This document shows positions 29,406-39,160 of a DNA stretch of 64,000 nt, piece after piece. The translations under genes and the position numbers were made by a program. The stretch's first letter is position 1. Each line of letters opens with the position of its first letter. The notes beneath the pieces are model-generated. The model did not search any database. It was given only the letters and a program-made list of their open reading frames with translations, and had not been told where the DNA came from. Source of the DNA: Vibrio sp. 10N.286.49.B1 (GTDB lineage: Bacteria > Pseudomonadota > Gammaproteobacteria > Enterobacterales > Vibrionaceae); the NCBI RefSeq assembly GCF_002873335.1, contig NZ_MCUW01000007.1, forward strand, positions 253,203 through 317,202, written 5' to 3'.

Positions 29406-30986
29406 CTATTTTAGCGTGGGATTAAGCTGTTCACAGACATGTCGTGCAAAACCGCTGCCCGCTTCACTGTAAATATTGAAGGCAGCATTAACGCCCATCG
29501 CCTCCAGTTCTTCTAGTTGATCAGGGTAGGCTGCGATTGCGGCGACCTGGCCTTTAAAGTTGGTTTGTTGCAACAGTGATAAAGCCGTTTGGTTCCCTAA
29601 ATGGTGTGGCATCGCCAATAAAACTAATTTCACATGTGCTGTATCTAAGATGCGCTCCCAAAAGTCGGGGTCAGTTGCGTCGCCAGAAATGACATTTCGT
29701 CCTTTTTGCTGATGAACAAGCGCCGCATCTTCACGAACCTCAACGCCGAGACTGACTTTGCCGTAGCGCTCATAGAGTTCGTCGTATGCACCTGTCCCTA
29801 TTCTTCCCATGCCTAGAATCAATACCTGTGCTTCGCCAGGGTTAATGAACTGATCACGCAGATTTATTTTTTCTGCTGCTTGTTCTTTTAGCCATTTTGA
29901 CGAGCGCAAATAAATCAGGTGTCCGATTCGATTAAGCGGCGCGGATATGACGAACGATAAGGAAACAGAGATCGCGATAGCGACGAGAATATCGCTGGAG
30001 ATCCAGCCAAGTTTGTAAGCTAATCCACCGACAATCAGGCCAAACTCACTAAAGTTAAACAGGGTGAGGGTTGTCAATAAGCTGGTACGGACACGGAACT
30101 TGAAGGCGTTGATGACCGCAAAATACAGTACGCCTTTTAGAGGCAGCAAGAACAACAATAAGACGCCGAGGATAAAGCCCTCAATGGTGGGTTGATCTGA
30201 GAGGCCGATGTTAAGAAAGAAGCAAACGAGGAACAGCTCTTTCAGATTGAATAGTGATTTGGATAACTCGGATGCCTTTGGATGGGAGGCGAGCAACATG
30301 CCTAGTATCAGTGCGCCGAGATCGGGCTTCATACCGACAAGGTCAAATAACCCAGCGCCCATTACTAAGGCAAAAAAGATCCCGCTTAACACCAGCATCT
30401 CACCATGTCCGGCTTTATTAAGCAGTTTGAACATTAATGGCCTAGCGAGAGGCAGAGCGAACAGGCCAATGGCGTACCACTCGGGTATCTTTCCTGTTGA
30501 TGCGGTCAAAAAGATGACGGCAAACACGTCTTGCATGACGAGAATACCAATCGCGAGAGTGCCATACGTCGCGTTGAGCTCGCCTTTTTCTTGCAGTGTT
30601 TTAACCGCAAAAACAGTACTCGAGAAAGAAAGTGCAAAGCCGAGCAAAATCAGTTGCTCCACTTCTAACGTGGCAAGGCTAGAAACACCGAGCACCTTAA
30701 GTCCAAGTAATAGTATGGCGAACAAAAGGGTGGACAGTATGTTGTGGATGGTGGCGCCAGCCCAAATTTCTTTGGAGAGCAAGGTTTTGATATCTAGCTT
30801 TAAGCCAATAGTAAACAGCAACAGTGTGACACCGAGATCGGCGAGAGTCACCATGGTATCTGAAGATTCGAAGCCAGCGCTATGCAGAGCAAAACCTGCG
30901 AGTAGAAAACCTACCATAGGCGGTAGTTGGCATTTTAATGCGAGAAAGCCAGCTAAGAAAGCAACGGTAACGAGTATAAGTTCCAT
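29406..30986 (-). CDS. CPA2-family cation/proton antiporter with TrkA-N domain (Kef/YbaL-like)
   Basis: Inner-membrane antiporter of 526 residues. About twelve membrane segments fill residues 1-360 (GFLLAGFALHSAG, DLGVTLLLFTIGLKL, LGFALSFSSTVFAVK). A Rossmann RCK/TrkA-N domain starts at residue 388 with VLILGMGRIGTGAY and would bind nucleotide. The likely role is K+ or Na+ exchange for protons and stress response; the ion is not deducible. The start codon lies only 22 bp past the nagC terminator and has a weak GTTGA leader, so its promoter would have to overlap the nagC 3' end or it relies on readthrough. Confidence 0.85.
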   Translation of the reverse strand: MELILVTVAFLAGFLALKCQLPPMVGFLLAGFALHSAGFESSDTMVTLADLGVTLLLFTIGLKLDIKTLLSKEIWAGATIHNILSTLLFAILLLGLKVLGVSSLATLEVEQLILLGFALSFSSTVFAVKTLQEKGELNATYGTLAIGILVMQDVFAVIFLTASTGKIPEWYAIGLFALPLARPLMFKLLNKAGHGEMLVLSGIFFALVMGAGLFDLVGMKPDLGALILGMLLASHPKASELSKSLFNLKELFLVCFFLNIGLSDQPTIEGFILGVLLLFLLPLKGVLYFAVINAFKFRVRTSLLTTLTLFNFSEFGLIVGGLAYKLGWISSDILVAIAISVSLSFVISAPLNRIGHLIYLRSSKWLKEQAAEKINLRDQFINPGEAQVLILGMGRIGTGAYDELYERYGKVSLGVEVREDAALVHQQKGRNVISGDATDPDFWERILDTAHVKLVLLAMPHHLGNQTALSLLQQTNFKGQVAAIAAYPDQLEELEAMGVNAAFNIYSEAGSGFARHVCEQLNPTLK

Positions 30987-31007
30987 AATTCAACTAATGT
31001 TGGTCTA

Positions 31008-31034
31008 TAAAAAAGACCACACCGAAGTGTGGTC
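31008..31034 (-). terminator. Terminator of nagAC
   Basis: On the reverse strand GACCACAC and GTGTGGTC pair around TTCG, followed by TTTTTTATA, 55 bp after nagC. Confidence 0.92.
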
Positions 31035-31088
31035 ATCCCTTTATTCAAAGTATATCAAACTATTAGTTGATAAATTCGATACAAGTTC

Positions 31089-32303
31089 TCAATCTTCTAA
31101 CAATTTTTGTAACAGAACACCATTGAGCATGGCTCGTTTGATCATCGCAAACGCCCCCATGGTAGGTTGTTTGTCGATCTCAGAGGCAACGATAGGTAGC
31201 CCGGTATGAAATGTGGTGAGCGATTGGTTCTCAACATTGCGCTGAATTGCCGGGAAGACGATGTCTTTTGCCATGGTAATATCGCCAGCAATCACGATTT
31301 TTTGCGGATTGAATAAATTCACTGTCATTGCGATGGCTTTACCAAGTTGGTTTCCGACTCGAACTAAACTTTGTTTTGCCAGTTCATCGCCATTTAATGC
31401 ATGCGAACATACATCTTCGATGGTGATGTCTTCTTTGAGTGATAATGTTGACTCATAGCCTTGATCAATGAGTTTTTTTACGCGGTGAACAATCGCTGGG
31501 TTAGCGGCAACCGTTTCTAAACAACCAAAGTTACCACATTGGCATTGCTCGCCGAGTGGATCAATTTGGATATGACCGATTTCACCAACGTTGCGATTAA
31601 AGCCTAAGAAGACTTGCCCATTGACAATGATGCCTGCGCCTGTTCCTCGGTGAACACTGACCAGGATTGAATCTTGGCAGTCTCGGCTTGAACCAAAGTA
31701 ATGTTCAGCGAGGGCCATTCCTCTTACGTCGTTACCAACAAAACATTCAACGTTAAATTGGGTGCGTATGAGATCGGCCAGTTCCAGTTTATCGATATCG
31801 GTATTGGGCATGTACTCGACCACACCGGTGGTCGGATTCACTAAGCCAGGAAGCGTGATACCAATGGCAATTAATTGGTCTATACGACGGCTGTGCTCAT
31901 TTAAGAAGGCTTGAAGATTAGACACTAACCCTTTTGCCAGTTGATTTTGATCGGCGTAATGGAGTTCTTTTTGAACAAAAGCCAGCTCGTTGCCACCTAG
32001 GTTGTATAGGGAGAGTTGGACATAATCTCGCCCCAGTCTTACAGCAATCGAGTGAAAAGGCGCGACTTCGGTCGTTAATGAAATTGCGCGTCGTCCACCC
32101 GTTGAAGCTTGTTGGGCGACCTCTTTGATGAGGCCACGCTCTAGCAGCTGGCGGGTGATCTTGGTAACGCTGGCTGGAGCCAGTTGGCTCACATCGGCAA
32201 CTTGAATGCGCGAGATAGGCCCTTTTTGGTCTATTAAACGGTAAACCGCTGCGCTATTCAGTTGTTTTACTAAATCTACGTTACCTATCTGTCCGCCATT
32301 CAT
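31089..32303 (-). CDS. nagC: N-acetylglucosamine repressor, ROK family
   Basis: Regulator of 404 residues that represses GlcNAc genes and releases DNA on binding GlcNAc-6-phosphate. The N-terminal winged helix-turn-helix is at about residues 30-75 (GPISRIQVADVSQLAPASVT, RQLLERGLI). The ROK sugar-binding fold contains the zinc motif CQCGNFGCLE and VHRGTGAGIIVNGQ. It is 2 bp after nagA, in one operon. Candidate NagC operators lie between nagA and nagE. Confidence 0.95.
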   Translation of the reverse strand: MNGGQIGNVDLVKQLNSAAVYRLIDQKGPISRIQVADVSQLAPASVTKITRQLLERGLIKEVAQQASTGGRRAISLTTEVAPFHSIAVRLGRDYVQLSLYNLGGNELAFVQKELHYADQNQLAKGLVSNLQAFLNEHSRRIDQLIAIGITLPGLVNPTTGVVEYMPNTDIDKLELADLIRTQFNVECFVGNDVRGMALAEHYFGSSRDCQDSILVSVHRGTGAGIIVNGQVFLGFNRNVGEIGHIQIDPLGEQCQCGNFGCLETVAANPAIVHRVKKLIDQGYESTLSLKEDITIEDVCSHALNGDELAKQSLVRVGNQLGKAIAMTVNLFNPQKIVIAGDITMAKDIVFPAIQRNVENQSLTTFHTGLPIVASEIDKQPTMGAFAMIKRAMLNGVLLQKLLED

Positions 32304-32305
32304 AC

Positions 32306-33442
32306 TTAATTTTGCTCGTATTGTCCGTTAACAATTGTACCTTGGACGTTGAAATCTCGATCGAATATGGCCAAGTTGGCTATCATGCCTTTTTTGATGC
32401 GACCGAGTTTATTATCCAGTCCCATCGCTTTAGCAGGATAGAGTGTTGCCATTCGTAGCGTTTCGTCCAAAGCAATACCGGCGTGTTCAACTGTATTTTG
32501 AACCGCTTCTATCATAGTCAGTGCGCTACCGCCTAGCGTTCCGTCTTCGCCAACGCACTTCCCTTCTCTGTAATATACTTTCTTACCGACAAAAATAAAG
32601 TAATCCATCTCGGCACCCGCTGGAGCTGTGGCGTCGGTCACTAATACCAGCTTTTCACCCTTCACTTTATGCGCGATACGAATATTCGCGTAATCAACGT
32701 GGAAGCCATCGGCGATAACACCAGCGTATACATCGGGTGTGTCATAAATGGCACCAACCACACCAGGTTCGCGACCTGTCATCGGTGTCATTGCATTAAA
32801 AAGATGCGTGGCAAATGTGATGCCAGATTCAAACCCTTGACGAGCTTGTTCATACGTCGCATTTGTGTGCCCGATAGACACTACTATGCCAGCTTTATGC
32901 AGTCTTTCGATATGCTCTGGGGCATTTTGTTCTGGTGCGAGTGTTACTTTTGCGACTAAGTCGCTATTTTCGCAGATTAAATCGATCATTGCATCATCTG
33001 AACGTCGAATGAAGTCTGGGCTATGGATGCCTTTTTTCTCAACATTTAGATAAGGGCCTTCTAAATGAAGACCAAGAGATTGATTTTTATATTTATTATT
33101 GTAGTCACGCGCAGCATCTAGTGCTTGACGCATATTTTCATCCGACGAAGTAATTAAGGTTGGTAGAAAGCTCGTACAGCCTGTTTTGATGTTGGTACGG
33201 TGCATCGTTTGAATCGTGTCAGCGGTGATTTCGTCATTGAACATAACACCACCACAACCGTTAAGTTGCAGATCAATAAAACCTGGACTGACGTTAGCGC
33301 CGTTGAGGTCGACACGCTCTATGGACTCAGGAAGTTCAGATAATGGTAATACCGCTTCAATCTGGTCACCGTTGATAACAACAGCATGATTATTGAGAAC
33401 ATCACTACTCGTGAAGACCTTACAATTGGTTAATGCATACAT
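32306..33442 (-). CDS. nagA: N-acetylglucosamine-6-phosphate deacetylase
   Basis: Metal-dependent amidohydrolase of 378 residues that removes acetate from GlcNAc-6-phosphate after PTS import or from recycled wall sugars. It shows [16 protein letters not shown], the metal-binding Glu in LHLEGPYLN, His in [11 protein letters not shown] and HLFNAMTP, and the catalytic Asp in [10 protein letters not shown]. It is the first gene of nagAC, divergent from nagE. Confidence 0.96.
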   Translation of the reverse strand: MYALTNCKVFTSSDVLNNHAVVINGDQIEAVLPLSELPESIERVDLNGANVSPGFIDLQLNGCGGVMFNDEITADTIQTMHRTNIKTGCTSFLPTLITSSDENMRQALDAARDYNNKYKNQSLGLHLEGPYLNVEKKGIHSPDFIRRSDDAMIDLICENSDLVAKVTLAPEQNAPEHIERLHKAGIVVSIGHTNATYEQARQGFESGITFATHLFNAMTPMTGREPGVVGAIYDTPDVYAGVIADGFHVDYANIRIAHKVKGEKLVLVTDATAPAGAEMDYFIFVGKKVYYREGKCVGEDGTLGGSALTMIEAVQNTVEHAGIALDETLRMATLYPAKAMGLDNKLGRIKKGMIANLAIFDRDFNVQGTIVNGQYEQN

Positions 33443-33725
33443 AGTTAGCGAATCCTTGTGTTTTAATTCTGTTTACCTCACCGCAAGTACCAAACTGACT
33501 TCTCGACATCGTCGTATTTGAAACTTAGTTTGTGTTACTTAGCAATGAATTCAATTTTTTATTTAGCAAGTTATAATTAGTTACACTTTTCATGTTAACT
33601 CAATGATAAAATGAGAATTATTGTTATTATTTTTAATTTTTGTGGGCGTTTATTTTTGCATTACTCATAAAAACGTGACCACGTACTGCAACTCTCACCA
33701 ATGAAATCTTACCGAGATCTCACCA

Positions 33726-33746
33726 TTTTTTCGTATGATAAAATAA
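33726..33746. promoter_or_regulatory. Candidate NagC operator (distal)
   Basis: TTTTTTCGTATGATAAAATAA resembles the E. coli NagC consensus TTATTT-CG-N-CG-AAATAA on both sides. Its centre lies about 95 bp from that of the proximal site, with the CRP site between. Confidence 0.5.
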
Positions 33747-33791
33747 GTTTTATGATCTCGCTAGCAAAAAGCCTCTATTTTGACAAAAACT

Positions 33792-33807
33792 GGTGATTGT
33801 GATCACA
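33792..33807. promoter_or_regulatory. CRP site of nagE
   Basis: GGTGA-TTGTGA-TCACA matches nine of ten core positions, the best CRP site in the window. It lies between the two NagC-like sites, 114 bp before the nagE start. Confidence 0.75.
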
Positions 33808-33817
33808 AATAGGGAGG

Positions 33818-33844
33818 TTTTAATTTGCGGAGCAAAATTAATTT
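33818..33844. promoter_or_regulatory. Candidate NagC operator (proximal)
   Basis: The segment centred at 33830 reads TTAATTTGCGGAGCAAAATT, an AT-flanked inverted repeat with paired GC steps typical of NagC sites. It is 76 bp before the nagE start. Confidence 0.6.
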
Positions 33845-33920
33845 CATAAACTGAGGAGGACTAAATTGAACGGCTAAAATAAGTCGTCCAAAATTAAAAT
33901 TCCTATAGGGGGAACACACG

Positions 33921-35492
33921 GTGAATATATTAGGATATGCACAGAAGCTCGGGAAGGCATTGATGCTTCCTATTGCAACGCTTCCAATCGCAGCACTTCT
34001 ACTTCGTTTGGGTCAACCTGACCTACTAGACATTGCATTTATGGCGGCTGCGGGTAACGCAATTTTCAGTCAACTACCTTTGCTATTTGGTTTGGGTATC
34101 GCGATTGGCCTATCTAAAGATGGCAACGGTGCGGCAGGTCTTGCAGGCGCAGTGGCTTACTTCGTATTAACGGCAACAGCAGCAACGATTAACGCAGACG
34201 TTAATATGTCGTTCTTTGGCGGTATCTTTGCAGGTATCATCGCGGGACATTCATACAACGCATTCCACGCGACGCGTTTACCTGAATGGCTAGCATTCTT
34301 CTCTGGCAAACGTCTTGTTCCAATTATGGCGGGTCTATTTGCTCTAGTTGCTGGTGCGTTATCTGGTGTGATTTGGCCTGGCATTCAATCTGGTCTAGAT
34401 TCTCTAGCACACGCTGTATCAACGTCTGGCGCAGTTGGTCAATTCGTTTATGGTACCCTTAACCGTGCACTTATCCCTGTTGGTCTTCACCATGTTCTTA
34501 ACTCTTACTTCTGGTTTGGTATGGGTACATGTCAAGAAGTTCTGATCACTGGCGCGCAAGCCGCTGGTCAAGCACTTCCTTCTATCCAACAATTGTGTAT
34601 TGACCCTGCTCTTGCTAAAACGCTAGTAGCTGGCCAAACGCACACATTTGAGTTTGCTAACTCTGTAACACCAGAAATCACAGCAACAGTAAAAGAAGTA
34701 ACAGAAACACTTAAGTCTGGTGACTTGCACCGTTTCTTTGGCGGCGATAAAGGCGCTGGCGTATTCATGAATGGTTTCTTCCCTGTCATGATGTTCGGTC
34801 TTCCTGGTGCTGCCCTTGCTATGTACCTAGCGGCGCCTGCGGAAAAACGTAGCCAAGTTGGTGGTGCACTGTTCTCTGTAGCATTCTGTTCATTCCTAAC
34901 GGGTATTACAGAGCCACTTGAATTCATGTTCGTGTTCCTTGCTCCTGCTCTATACGCAATGCACGCCGTGTTCACTGGTCTATCACTAGTCGTTGCAAAC
35001 ATGTTTGGTACGCTGCACGGCTTCGGCTTCTCTGCAGGTCTTATCGACTTCGTATTGAACTGGGGTCTAGCAACTAAACCATTCGTATTGCTACTTATTG
35101 GTCTTGGTTTTGGTGCTCTGTACTTCTTCACATTCTCGTTCGCTATCCGCGCATTCAACCTGAAGTCGCCTGGTCGTGAAGACGATGACGAAGTTGCAGC
35201 CGATGTATCTGCTGACGCACCTAAGGGTGACGTTGCTCGCCAATACCTTAAAGCACTAGGCGGACACGATAACCTGACATCTATCGATGCATGTATCACT
35301 CGTCTACGTCTAACAATGAAAGACCGCTCTATCGTTGACGAAACTGTTCTTAAAAAGCTCGGCGCGAAAGGTGTGGTTAAGCTAGGTGAAAATAATCTGC
35401 AGGTTATTCTGGGCCCTCTAGCTGAAATCGTTGCTGGTGAAATGAAAGCAATTGGTGCAGGCGAAGACCTAACAGAAGTTAAACTTCCTTAG
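33921..35492 (+). CDS. nagE: PTS N-acetylglucosamine permease IICB
   Basis: Inner-membrane PTS permease of 523 residues that imports and phosphorylates GlcNAc, a major vibrio nutrient from chitin. The IIC domain covers residues 1-400 (PIATLPIAALLLRLGQP, ALIPVGLHHVLNSYFWF, FLTGITEPLEFMF). The IIB phospho-Cys is C458 (SIDACITRLRLT). The IIA domain of E. coli NagE (648 residues) is absent, as usual in vibrios, so phosphate must come from a separate IIA-Glc. Translation starts at GTG after a strong AGGGGGAA. The codons are clearly biased, as in highly expressed genes. Confidence 0.95.
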   Translation: MNILGYAQKLGKALMLPIATLPIAALLLRLGQPDLLDIAFMAAAGNAIFSQLPLLFGLGIAIGLSKDGNGAAGLAGAVAYFVLTATAATINADVNMSFFGGIFAGIIAGHSYNAFHATRLPEWLAFFSGKRLVPIMAGLFALVAGALSGVIWPGIQSGLDSLAHAVSTSGAVGQFVYGTLNRALIPVGLHHVLNSYFWFGMGTCQEVLITGAQAAGQALPSIQQLCIDPALAKTLVAGQTHTFEFANSVTPEITATVKEVTETLKSGDLHRFFGGDKGAGVFMNGFFPVMMFGLPGAALAMYLAAPAEKRSQVGGALFSVAFCSFLTGITEPLEFMFVFLAPALYAMHAVFTGLSLVVANMFGTLHGFGFSAGLIDFVLNWGLATKPFVLLLIGLGFGALYFFTFSFAIRAFNLKSPGREDDDEVAADVSADAPKGDVARQYLKALGGHDNLTSIDACITRLRLTMKDRSIVDETVLKKLGAKGVVKLGENNLQVILGPLAEIVAGEMKAIGAGEDLTEVKLP

Positions 35493-35520
35493 GCTATCAT
35501 GTAAGCGCAATTGACAAGTA

Positions 35521-35548
35521 AAGCCTCTCTTTGGAGAGGCTTTTTTTT
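35521..35548 (+). terminator. Terminator of nagE
   Basis: AAGCCTCTC and GAGAGGCTT pair around TTTG, followed by a T-run, 28 bp after nagE. Confidence 0.93.
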
Positions 35549-35694
35549 GTTTTATGTATCCTGAATAGTTTGAGGTGGCGTGATAACCAAAAATAATCTC
35601 TATAAAGTGCGAGTTCTTGTTGTGGTTTTGCGAGGAATTGTGGATCATTGGAGCCCATACAATCTGACAATACTAAAACATAGAGGTGTTATAG

Positions 35695-37365
35695 ATGAGT
35701 GAAGCTGAGGCTCGTCCATCGAACTTTATCCGCCAAATCATTGATAAAGATTTATCTGATGGCAAACATACTAGTGTGCATACTCGTTTTCCGCCGGAAC
35801 CTAATGGTTACCTGCACATCGGTCACGCGAAATCTATTTGTTTGAACTTCGGTATTGCTCAGGATTATCAAGGTCAGTGCAACTTACGCTTTGACGACAC
35901 TAACCCTGAAAAAGAAGACGTAGAATACGTTGAATCTATTAAGAATGACGTAAGCTGGTTAGGCTTTGATTGGTCTGGTGAGATCTGCTATTCGTCGAAT
36001 TACTTCGATCAGTTGCATGATTATGCGGTTGAGCTAATCAATAAAGGCCTTGCGTATGTTGATGAGTTAAGCCCAGAACAAATCCGTGAATACCGTGGTT
36101 CGTTAACCGCACCAGGTAAGCCGAGCCCATACCGTGATCGTAGCGTTGAAGACAACCTAGCGTTGTTTGCGAAGATGCGTGCGGGTGAGTTTGCAGAAGG
36201 CACAGCGTGCTTACGTGCAAAAATCGACATGAGCTCATCGTTCATGGTGATGCGTGATCCTGTGTTATATCGTGTCCGTTTTGTTGAGCACCATCAAACA
36301 GGCGATAAGTGGTGCATCTATCCGATGTATGACTTTACGCACTGTATTTCGGATGCTCTCGAGGGCATTACTCACTCGCTATGTACGCTTGAGTTCCAAG
36401 ATAATCGTCGTCTGTATGATTGGGTATTGGAAAACATTACGATTGATTGCCAACCACGTCAGTATGAATTTAGCCGCCTTAACCTTGAATATACCGTTAT
36501 GTCAAAGCGTAAGCTGAGCCAGTTGGTATCTGAAAAATTGGTTAATGGCTGGGATGATCCACGTATGCCAACGATCTCGGGCTTGCGCCGTCGTGGTTTT
36601 ACACCGGCTTCTATTCGAGAGTTTTGTAAGCGCATTGGCGTGACCAAACAAGAAAACATGATTGAATTTGGTTCATTAGAATCCTGTATTCGTGATGATC
36701 TAAATGAAAATGCCCCACGTGCCATGTCGGTATTAGATCCAATCCGAGTGGTTGTTGAAAACTTTGCTGAAGATACAGTCGAGACGCTGAATATTGCCAA
36801 TCATCCAAACAAACCTGAAATGGGTAGCCGTGAGGTACCATTTACTCGTGAGTTGTGGATTGAGCGTGATGATTTCCGTGAGGAAGCAAACAAAAAATAC
36901 AAGCGCTTGGTATTGGGTAAAGAAGTACGCTTGCGCGGTGCTTACGTGATCAAAGCGGAACGCATCGAAAAAGATGCTGAAGGTAATATCACAACGATCT
37001 TCTGTAGCTATGATGATGAAACTCTAGGTAAAAACCCTGCAGATGGTCGTAAAGTAAAAGGCGTTATTCATTGGGTTTCTGCTGATAAAGGTCTACCGGC
37101 ACAGATTCGTCTATACGACCGTTTATTCACGGTTGCCAACCCTGCGGCAGAAGATAATTTTGCTGCTACGATCAACCCAGAATCTTTGGTTGTGCTTAAT
37201 GGCTTTGTTGAGCCTAGCTTAGCAGCAGCGACAGCCGATCAAGGTTATCAGTTTGAACGTACCGGTTACTTCTGTGTGGATGGTAAAGATTCTCAGCCTG
37301 AAGCACTCGTATTTAACCGTACCGTTGGGTTGCGTGATACTTGGGCAAAAATAGAGACAAACTAA
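35695..37365 (+). CDS. glnS: Glutaminyl-tRNA synthetase
   Basis: Class I aminoacyl-tRNA synthetase of 556 residues that charges tRNA-Gln. The HIGH-type motif is HIGHAKS in [15 protein letters not shown], and the KMSKS-type loop is VMSKRKLS. The C-terminal beta-barrel anticodon-binding region follows. Length matches E. coli (554). ATG is preceded by AGAGGTGTTATAG. Location next to nagE is the conserved order of enterics and vibrios. Confidence 0.98.
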   Translation: MSEAEARPSNFIRQIIDKDLSDGKHTSVHTRFPPEPNGYLHIGHAKSICLNFGIAQDYQGQCNLRFDDTNPEKEDVEYVESIKNDVSWLGFDWSGEICYSSNYFDQLHDYAVELINKGLAYVDELSPEQIREYRGSLTAPGKPSPYRDRSVEDNLALFAKMRAGEFAEGTACLRAKIDMSSSFMVMRDPVLYRVRFVEHHQTGDKWCIYPMYDFTHCISDALEGITHSLCTLEFQDNRRLYDWVLENITIDCQPRQYEFSRLNLEYTVMSKRKLSQLVSEKLVNGWDDPRMPTISGLRRRGFTPASIREFCKRIGVTKQENMIEFGSLESCIRDDLNENAPRAMSVLDPIRVVVENFAEDTVETLNIANHPNKPEMGSREVPFTRELWIERDDFREEANKKYKRLVLGKEVRLRGAYVIKAERIEKDAEGNITTIFCSYDDETLGKNPADGRKVKGVIHWVSADKGLPAQIRLYDRLFTVANPAAEDNFAATINPESLVVLNGFVEPSLAAATADQGYQFERTGYFCVDGKDSQPEALVFNRTVGLRDTWAKIETN

Positions 37366-37371
37366 TACTAT

Positions 37372-37393
37372 GCGCCTTACCATAGGCGCTTTT
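37372..37393 (+). terminator. First terminator after glnS
   Basis: GCGCCT and AGGCGC pair around TACCAT and are followed by TTTTT, only 6 bp after the glnS stop. Confidence 0.8.
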
Positions 37394-37401
37394 TAGTTAT
37401 A

Positions 37402-37429
37402 AAAAAACCAGCCACTTGGCTGGTTTTTT
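37402..37429. terminator. Bidirectional terminator between glnS and fur
   Basis: AAAAAACCAGCC and GGCTGGTTTTTT pair around ACTT. Runs of A and T on the two sides let it serve glnS and the convergent fur. Confidence 0.93.
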
Positions 37430-37444
37430 GTTTCGAATTATAAT

Positions 37445-37891
37445 CTAACTTGGTTTGTGCGCTTTCGGATTTTCTTTGCACGCTCCGCCAACGCATTTTC
37501 CATATAAATAGAGGCTGTGGTTGGTGAGCTCAATGTTGTATCGAGCGGCAATTTCTTTTTGGCGTGTCTCGATCATCTCGTCAGAAAATTCAATCACTTC
37601 ACCACAATCTAGACATACAAGATGGTCATGGTGGTGTTGGGTTGATAATTCAAATACAGACTTACCACCTTCAAAGTGGTGACGAGTGACGATACCCGCA
37701 TCGTCAAATTGGTTTAATACGCGATAAACGGTCGCTAAACCAATTTCTTCACCTAAATCGATAAGTTTCTTATACAAATCTTCAGCACTGATATGCTGGT
37801 ATTCCGGTTTCTGCAAGACTTCTAGGATCTTAAGTCTAGGCAGTGTGACCTTAAGGCCGGCATCTTTGAGTGCTTTGTTATTGTCTGACAT
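37445..37891 (-). CDS. fur: Ferric uptake regulator
   Basis: Iron-sensing repressor of 148 residues. I chose the ATG giving MSDNNKALKDAGLKVTLPRL, with AGGAAC as ribosome-binding site; the frame is open 21 codons further upstream without support. The winged helix includes HISAEDLYKKL and GLATVYRVLNQFDDAGIV. The metal-binding run HHHDHLVCLDCGEVIEF and the C-terminal Cys pair are present. It is followed convergently by glnS, with fldA nearby as in E. coli. Confidence 0.97.
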   Translation of the reverse strand: MSDNNKALKDAGLKVTLPRLKILEVLQKPEYQHISAEDLYKKLIDLGEEIGLATVYRVLNQFDDAGIVTRHHFEGGKSVFELSTQHHHDHLVCLDCGEVIEFSDEMIETRQKEIAARYNIELTNHSLYLYGKCVGGACKENPKAHKPS

Positions 37892-38082
37892 ATACGTTCC
37901 TGTGATGATCTGCAGCAATAAACAGATGTCAATAATCCCATCATTATAGGGCACTAAGGCTTAACAATAAACCACGAACTTCAAGGGGTTACTAACTATT
38001 AACATAGAAGTCGAACTTCGTCACTTTACAAACACGTCTGACCAGTTACAATTTCTTTACATTTCGTAACGAGCGACGATTG

Positions 38083-38595
38083 ATGGATAAACGATTAGAA
38101 AAGATATATAAGCCCAAATACGTCAAGTTTGCACTTAACATATGGCCACCATTTTGGGGGGCTGGTATTCGAATTATTGATATTAGTGAAGACTTCCGCT
38201 CGGTTAAGGTTCGTCTAAAGCTCAGATGGTGGAATAAAAACGCTAACCGCTCTCAGTTTGGGGGCAGTATTTTTGCTATGACAGACCCTATTTATTCTCT
38301 GATGTTAATGGGGATCTTGCGTGAACAGTATTATGTTTGGGATAAAGAAGCGAGTATCGACTTCCTAAAGCCGGGTTTTTCAGATTTAAACGCTGAGTTC
38401 GTTATTAGCCAAGATGCGCTTGAGCAAATCTTACAAAGTACCGCCACAGGCGATAAATGTTTTCCAGAATTTATCACGCACATCTGCAACCAAGATAGTG
38501 ACGTGGTTGCCACGATTCAGCGTAAACTCTACATCCGCAAGAAACCAAAATTTCGCGATATAAGCGATGGTGAGTCGCCATCGGTGCAAGCTTAG
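38083..38595 (+). CDS. DUF4442 hot-dog fold protein, probable thioesterase
   Basis: Cytoplasmic protein of 170 residues. It resembles DUF4442 proteins of the hot-dog thioesterase clan (NRSQFGGSIFAMTDPIYSLM is the family core, where PaaI-like proteins have HGG). Substrate unknown. I prefer ATG over the TTG directly upstream; the ribosome-binding site is weak (GAGCGACG). Divergent from fur across 191 bp. Confidence 0.75.
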   Translation: MDKRLEKIYKPKYVKFALNIWPPFWGAGIRIIDISEDFRSVKVRLKLRWWNKNANRSQFGGSIFAMTDPIYSLMLMGILREQYYVWDKEASIDFLKPGFSDLNAEFVISQDALEQILQSTATGDKCFPEFITHICNQDSDVVATIQRKLYIRKKPKFRDISDGESPSVQA

Positions 38596-38680
38596 ATTCA
38601 ACGACTGTGCGATGACCATTGTCTTTTTTTGTTTATTATTAGTAAAAGGTTGAAAGTAAAAAGTAGATGAAGGGTTAGGT

Positions 38681-39079
38681 ATGAAGCGAATGACAATGGC
38701 ATTACTGGGCTGTCTATTAAGTGGGATGGTCTTAGCCGATGAATTGACACCACAAGTGCTTGATGAGCTGAATCGCGACCTCGAAAAAAGCCATTTTCAG
38801 CAAGCGAATCCTGATATTTCAGTGGTGGACATGCGCCTTAGTTTTGCTGATGGTATTTTGTTTCGGACTACTCAGTATCAGTCCCGAGGGGAGCCAGAAA
38901 CGGAATCAATGGCGAGCTGGATGTTGGAGACCATGACTCAACAGGTTTGTCAGCAACTCACGCCTTTGCTGAAGGGGAAATTCAGTAACGTTGCGCAAAT
39001 AGCTGCGACCGAAACGGTTGAGTTTGACAATGGTCAAACCGCGTCTAAAACTCGAATTTGTAGCAACTCAGCTCAATAA
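38681..39079 (+). CDS. Small secreted protein of unknown function
   Basis: I do not recognise a family. The 132-residue product has a clear signal peptide of about 19 residues (MKRMTMALLGCLLSGMVLA) and then a periplasmic domain, DELTPQVLDELNRDLEKSHF. Two Cys residues in the mature part (QVCQQL and RICSNS) could form a disulfide bond. AGGGTTAGGT precedes the ATG. It lies between the DUF4442 gene and the convergent fldA and has a shared terminator. Confidence 0.7.
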   Translation: MKRMTMALLGCLLSGMVLADELTPQVLDELNRDLEKSHFQQANPDISVVDMRLSFADGILFRTTQYQSRGEPETESMASWMLETMTQQVCQQLTPLLKGKFSNVAQIAATETVEFDNGQTASKTRICSNSAQ

Positions 39080-39109
39080 ACAAGCCGCATAATAATCCGT
39101 AAACACAAT

Positions 39110-39140
39110 AAAAAATGCCTCCGATTTGGAGGCATTTTTT
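39110..39140. terminator. Bidirectional terminator between the secreted-protein gene and fldA
   Basis: AAAAAATGCCTCC and GGAGGCATTTTTT pair around GATTT, 31 bp after the forward gene and 21 bp from the fldA stop. Confidence 0.93.
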
Positions 39141-39160
39141 ATATGGCTAGGAGCGACGAA

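Larger units (their letters stand above)
33443..33920. other. Divergent nagA / nagE control region
   Basis: This 478-bp AT-rich region contains two NagC-like sites with a CRP site between them near nagE. Additional AT-rich stretches resembling NagC half-sites lie nearer nagA (33629-33660). I see no small gene. Confidence 0.6.

Noticed and set aside
30208..31209. 333-codon open frame on the forward strand across the antiporter gene and nagC end
   Set aside because: It is antisense to well supported genes, has no recognisable domain, and crosses the nagC terminator.
34568..35299. 243-codon open frame antisense to nagE
   Set aside because: The composition (rich in Pro, Ser and Arg) is that of a shadow frame; nagE is clearly coding.
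33921..35492. NagE seeming truncated for lack of IIA
   Set aside because: Vibrio NagE proteins commonly consist of IIC and IIB only and rely on IIA-Glc; the ORF ends cleanly at a terminator.
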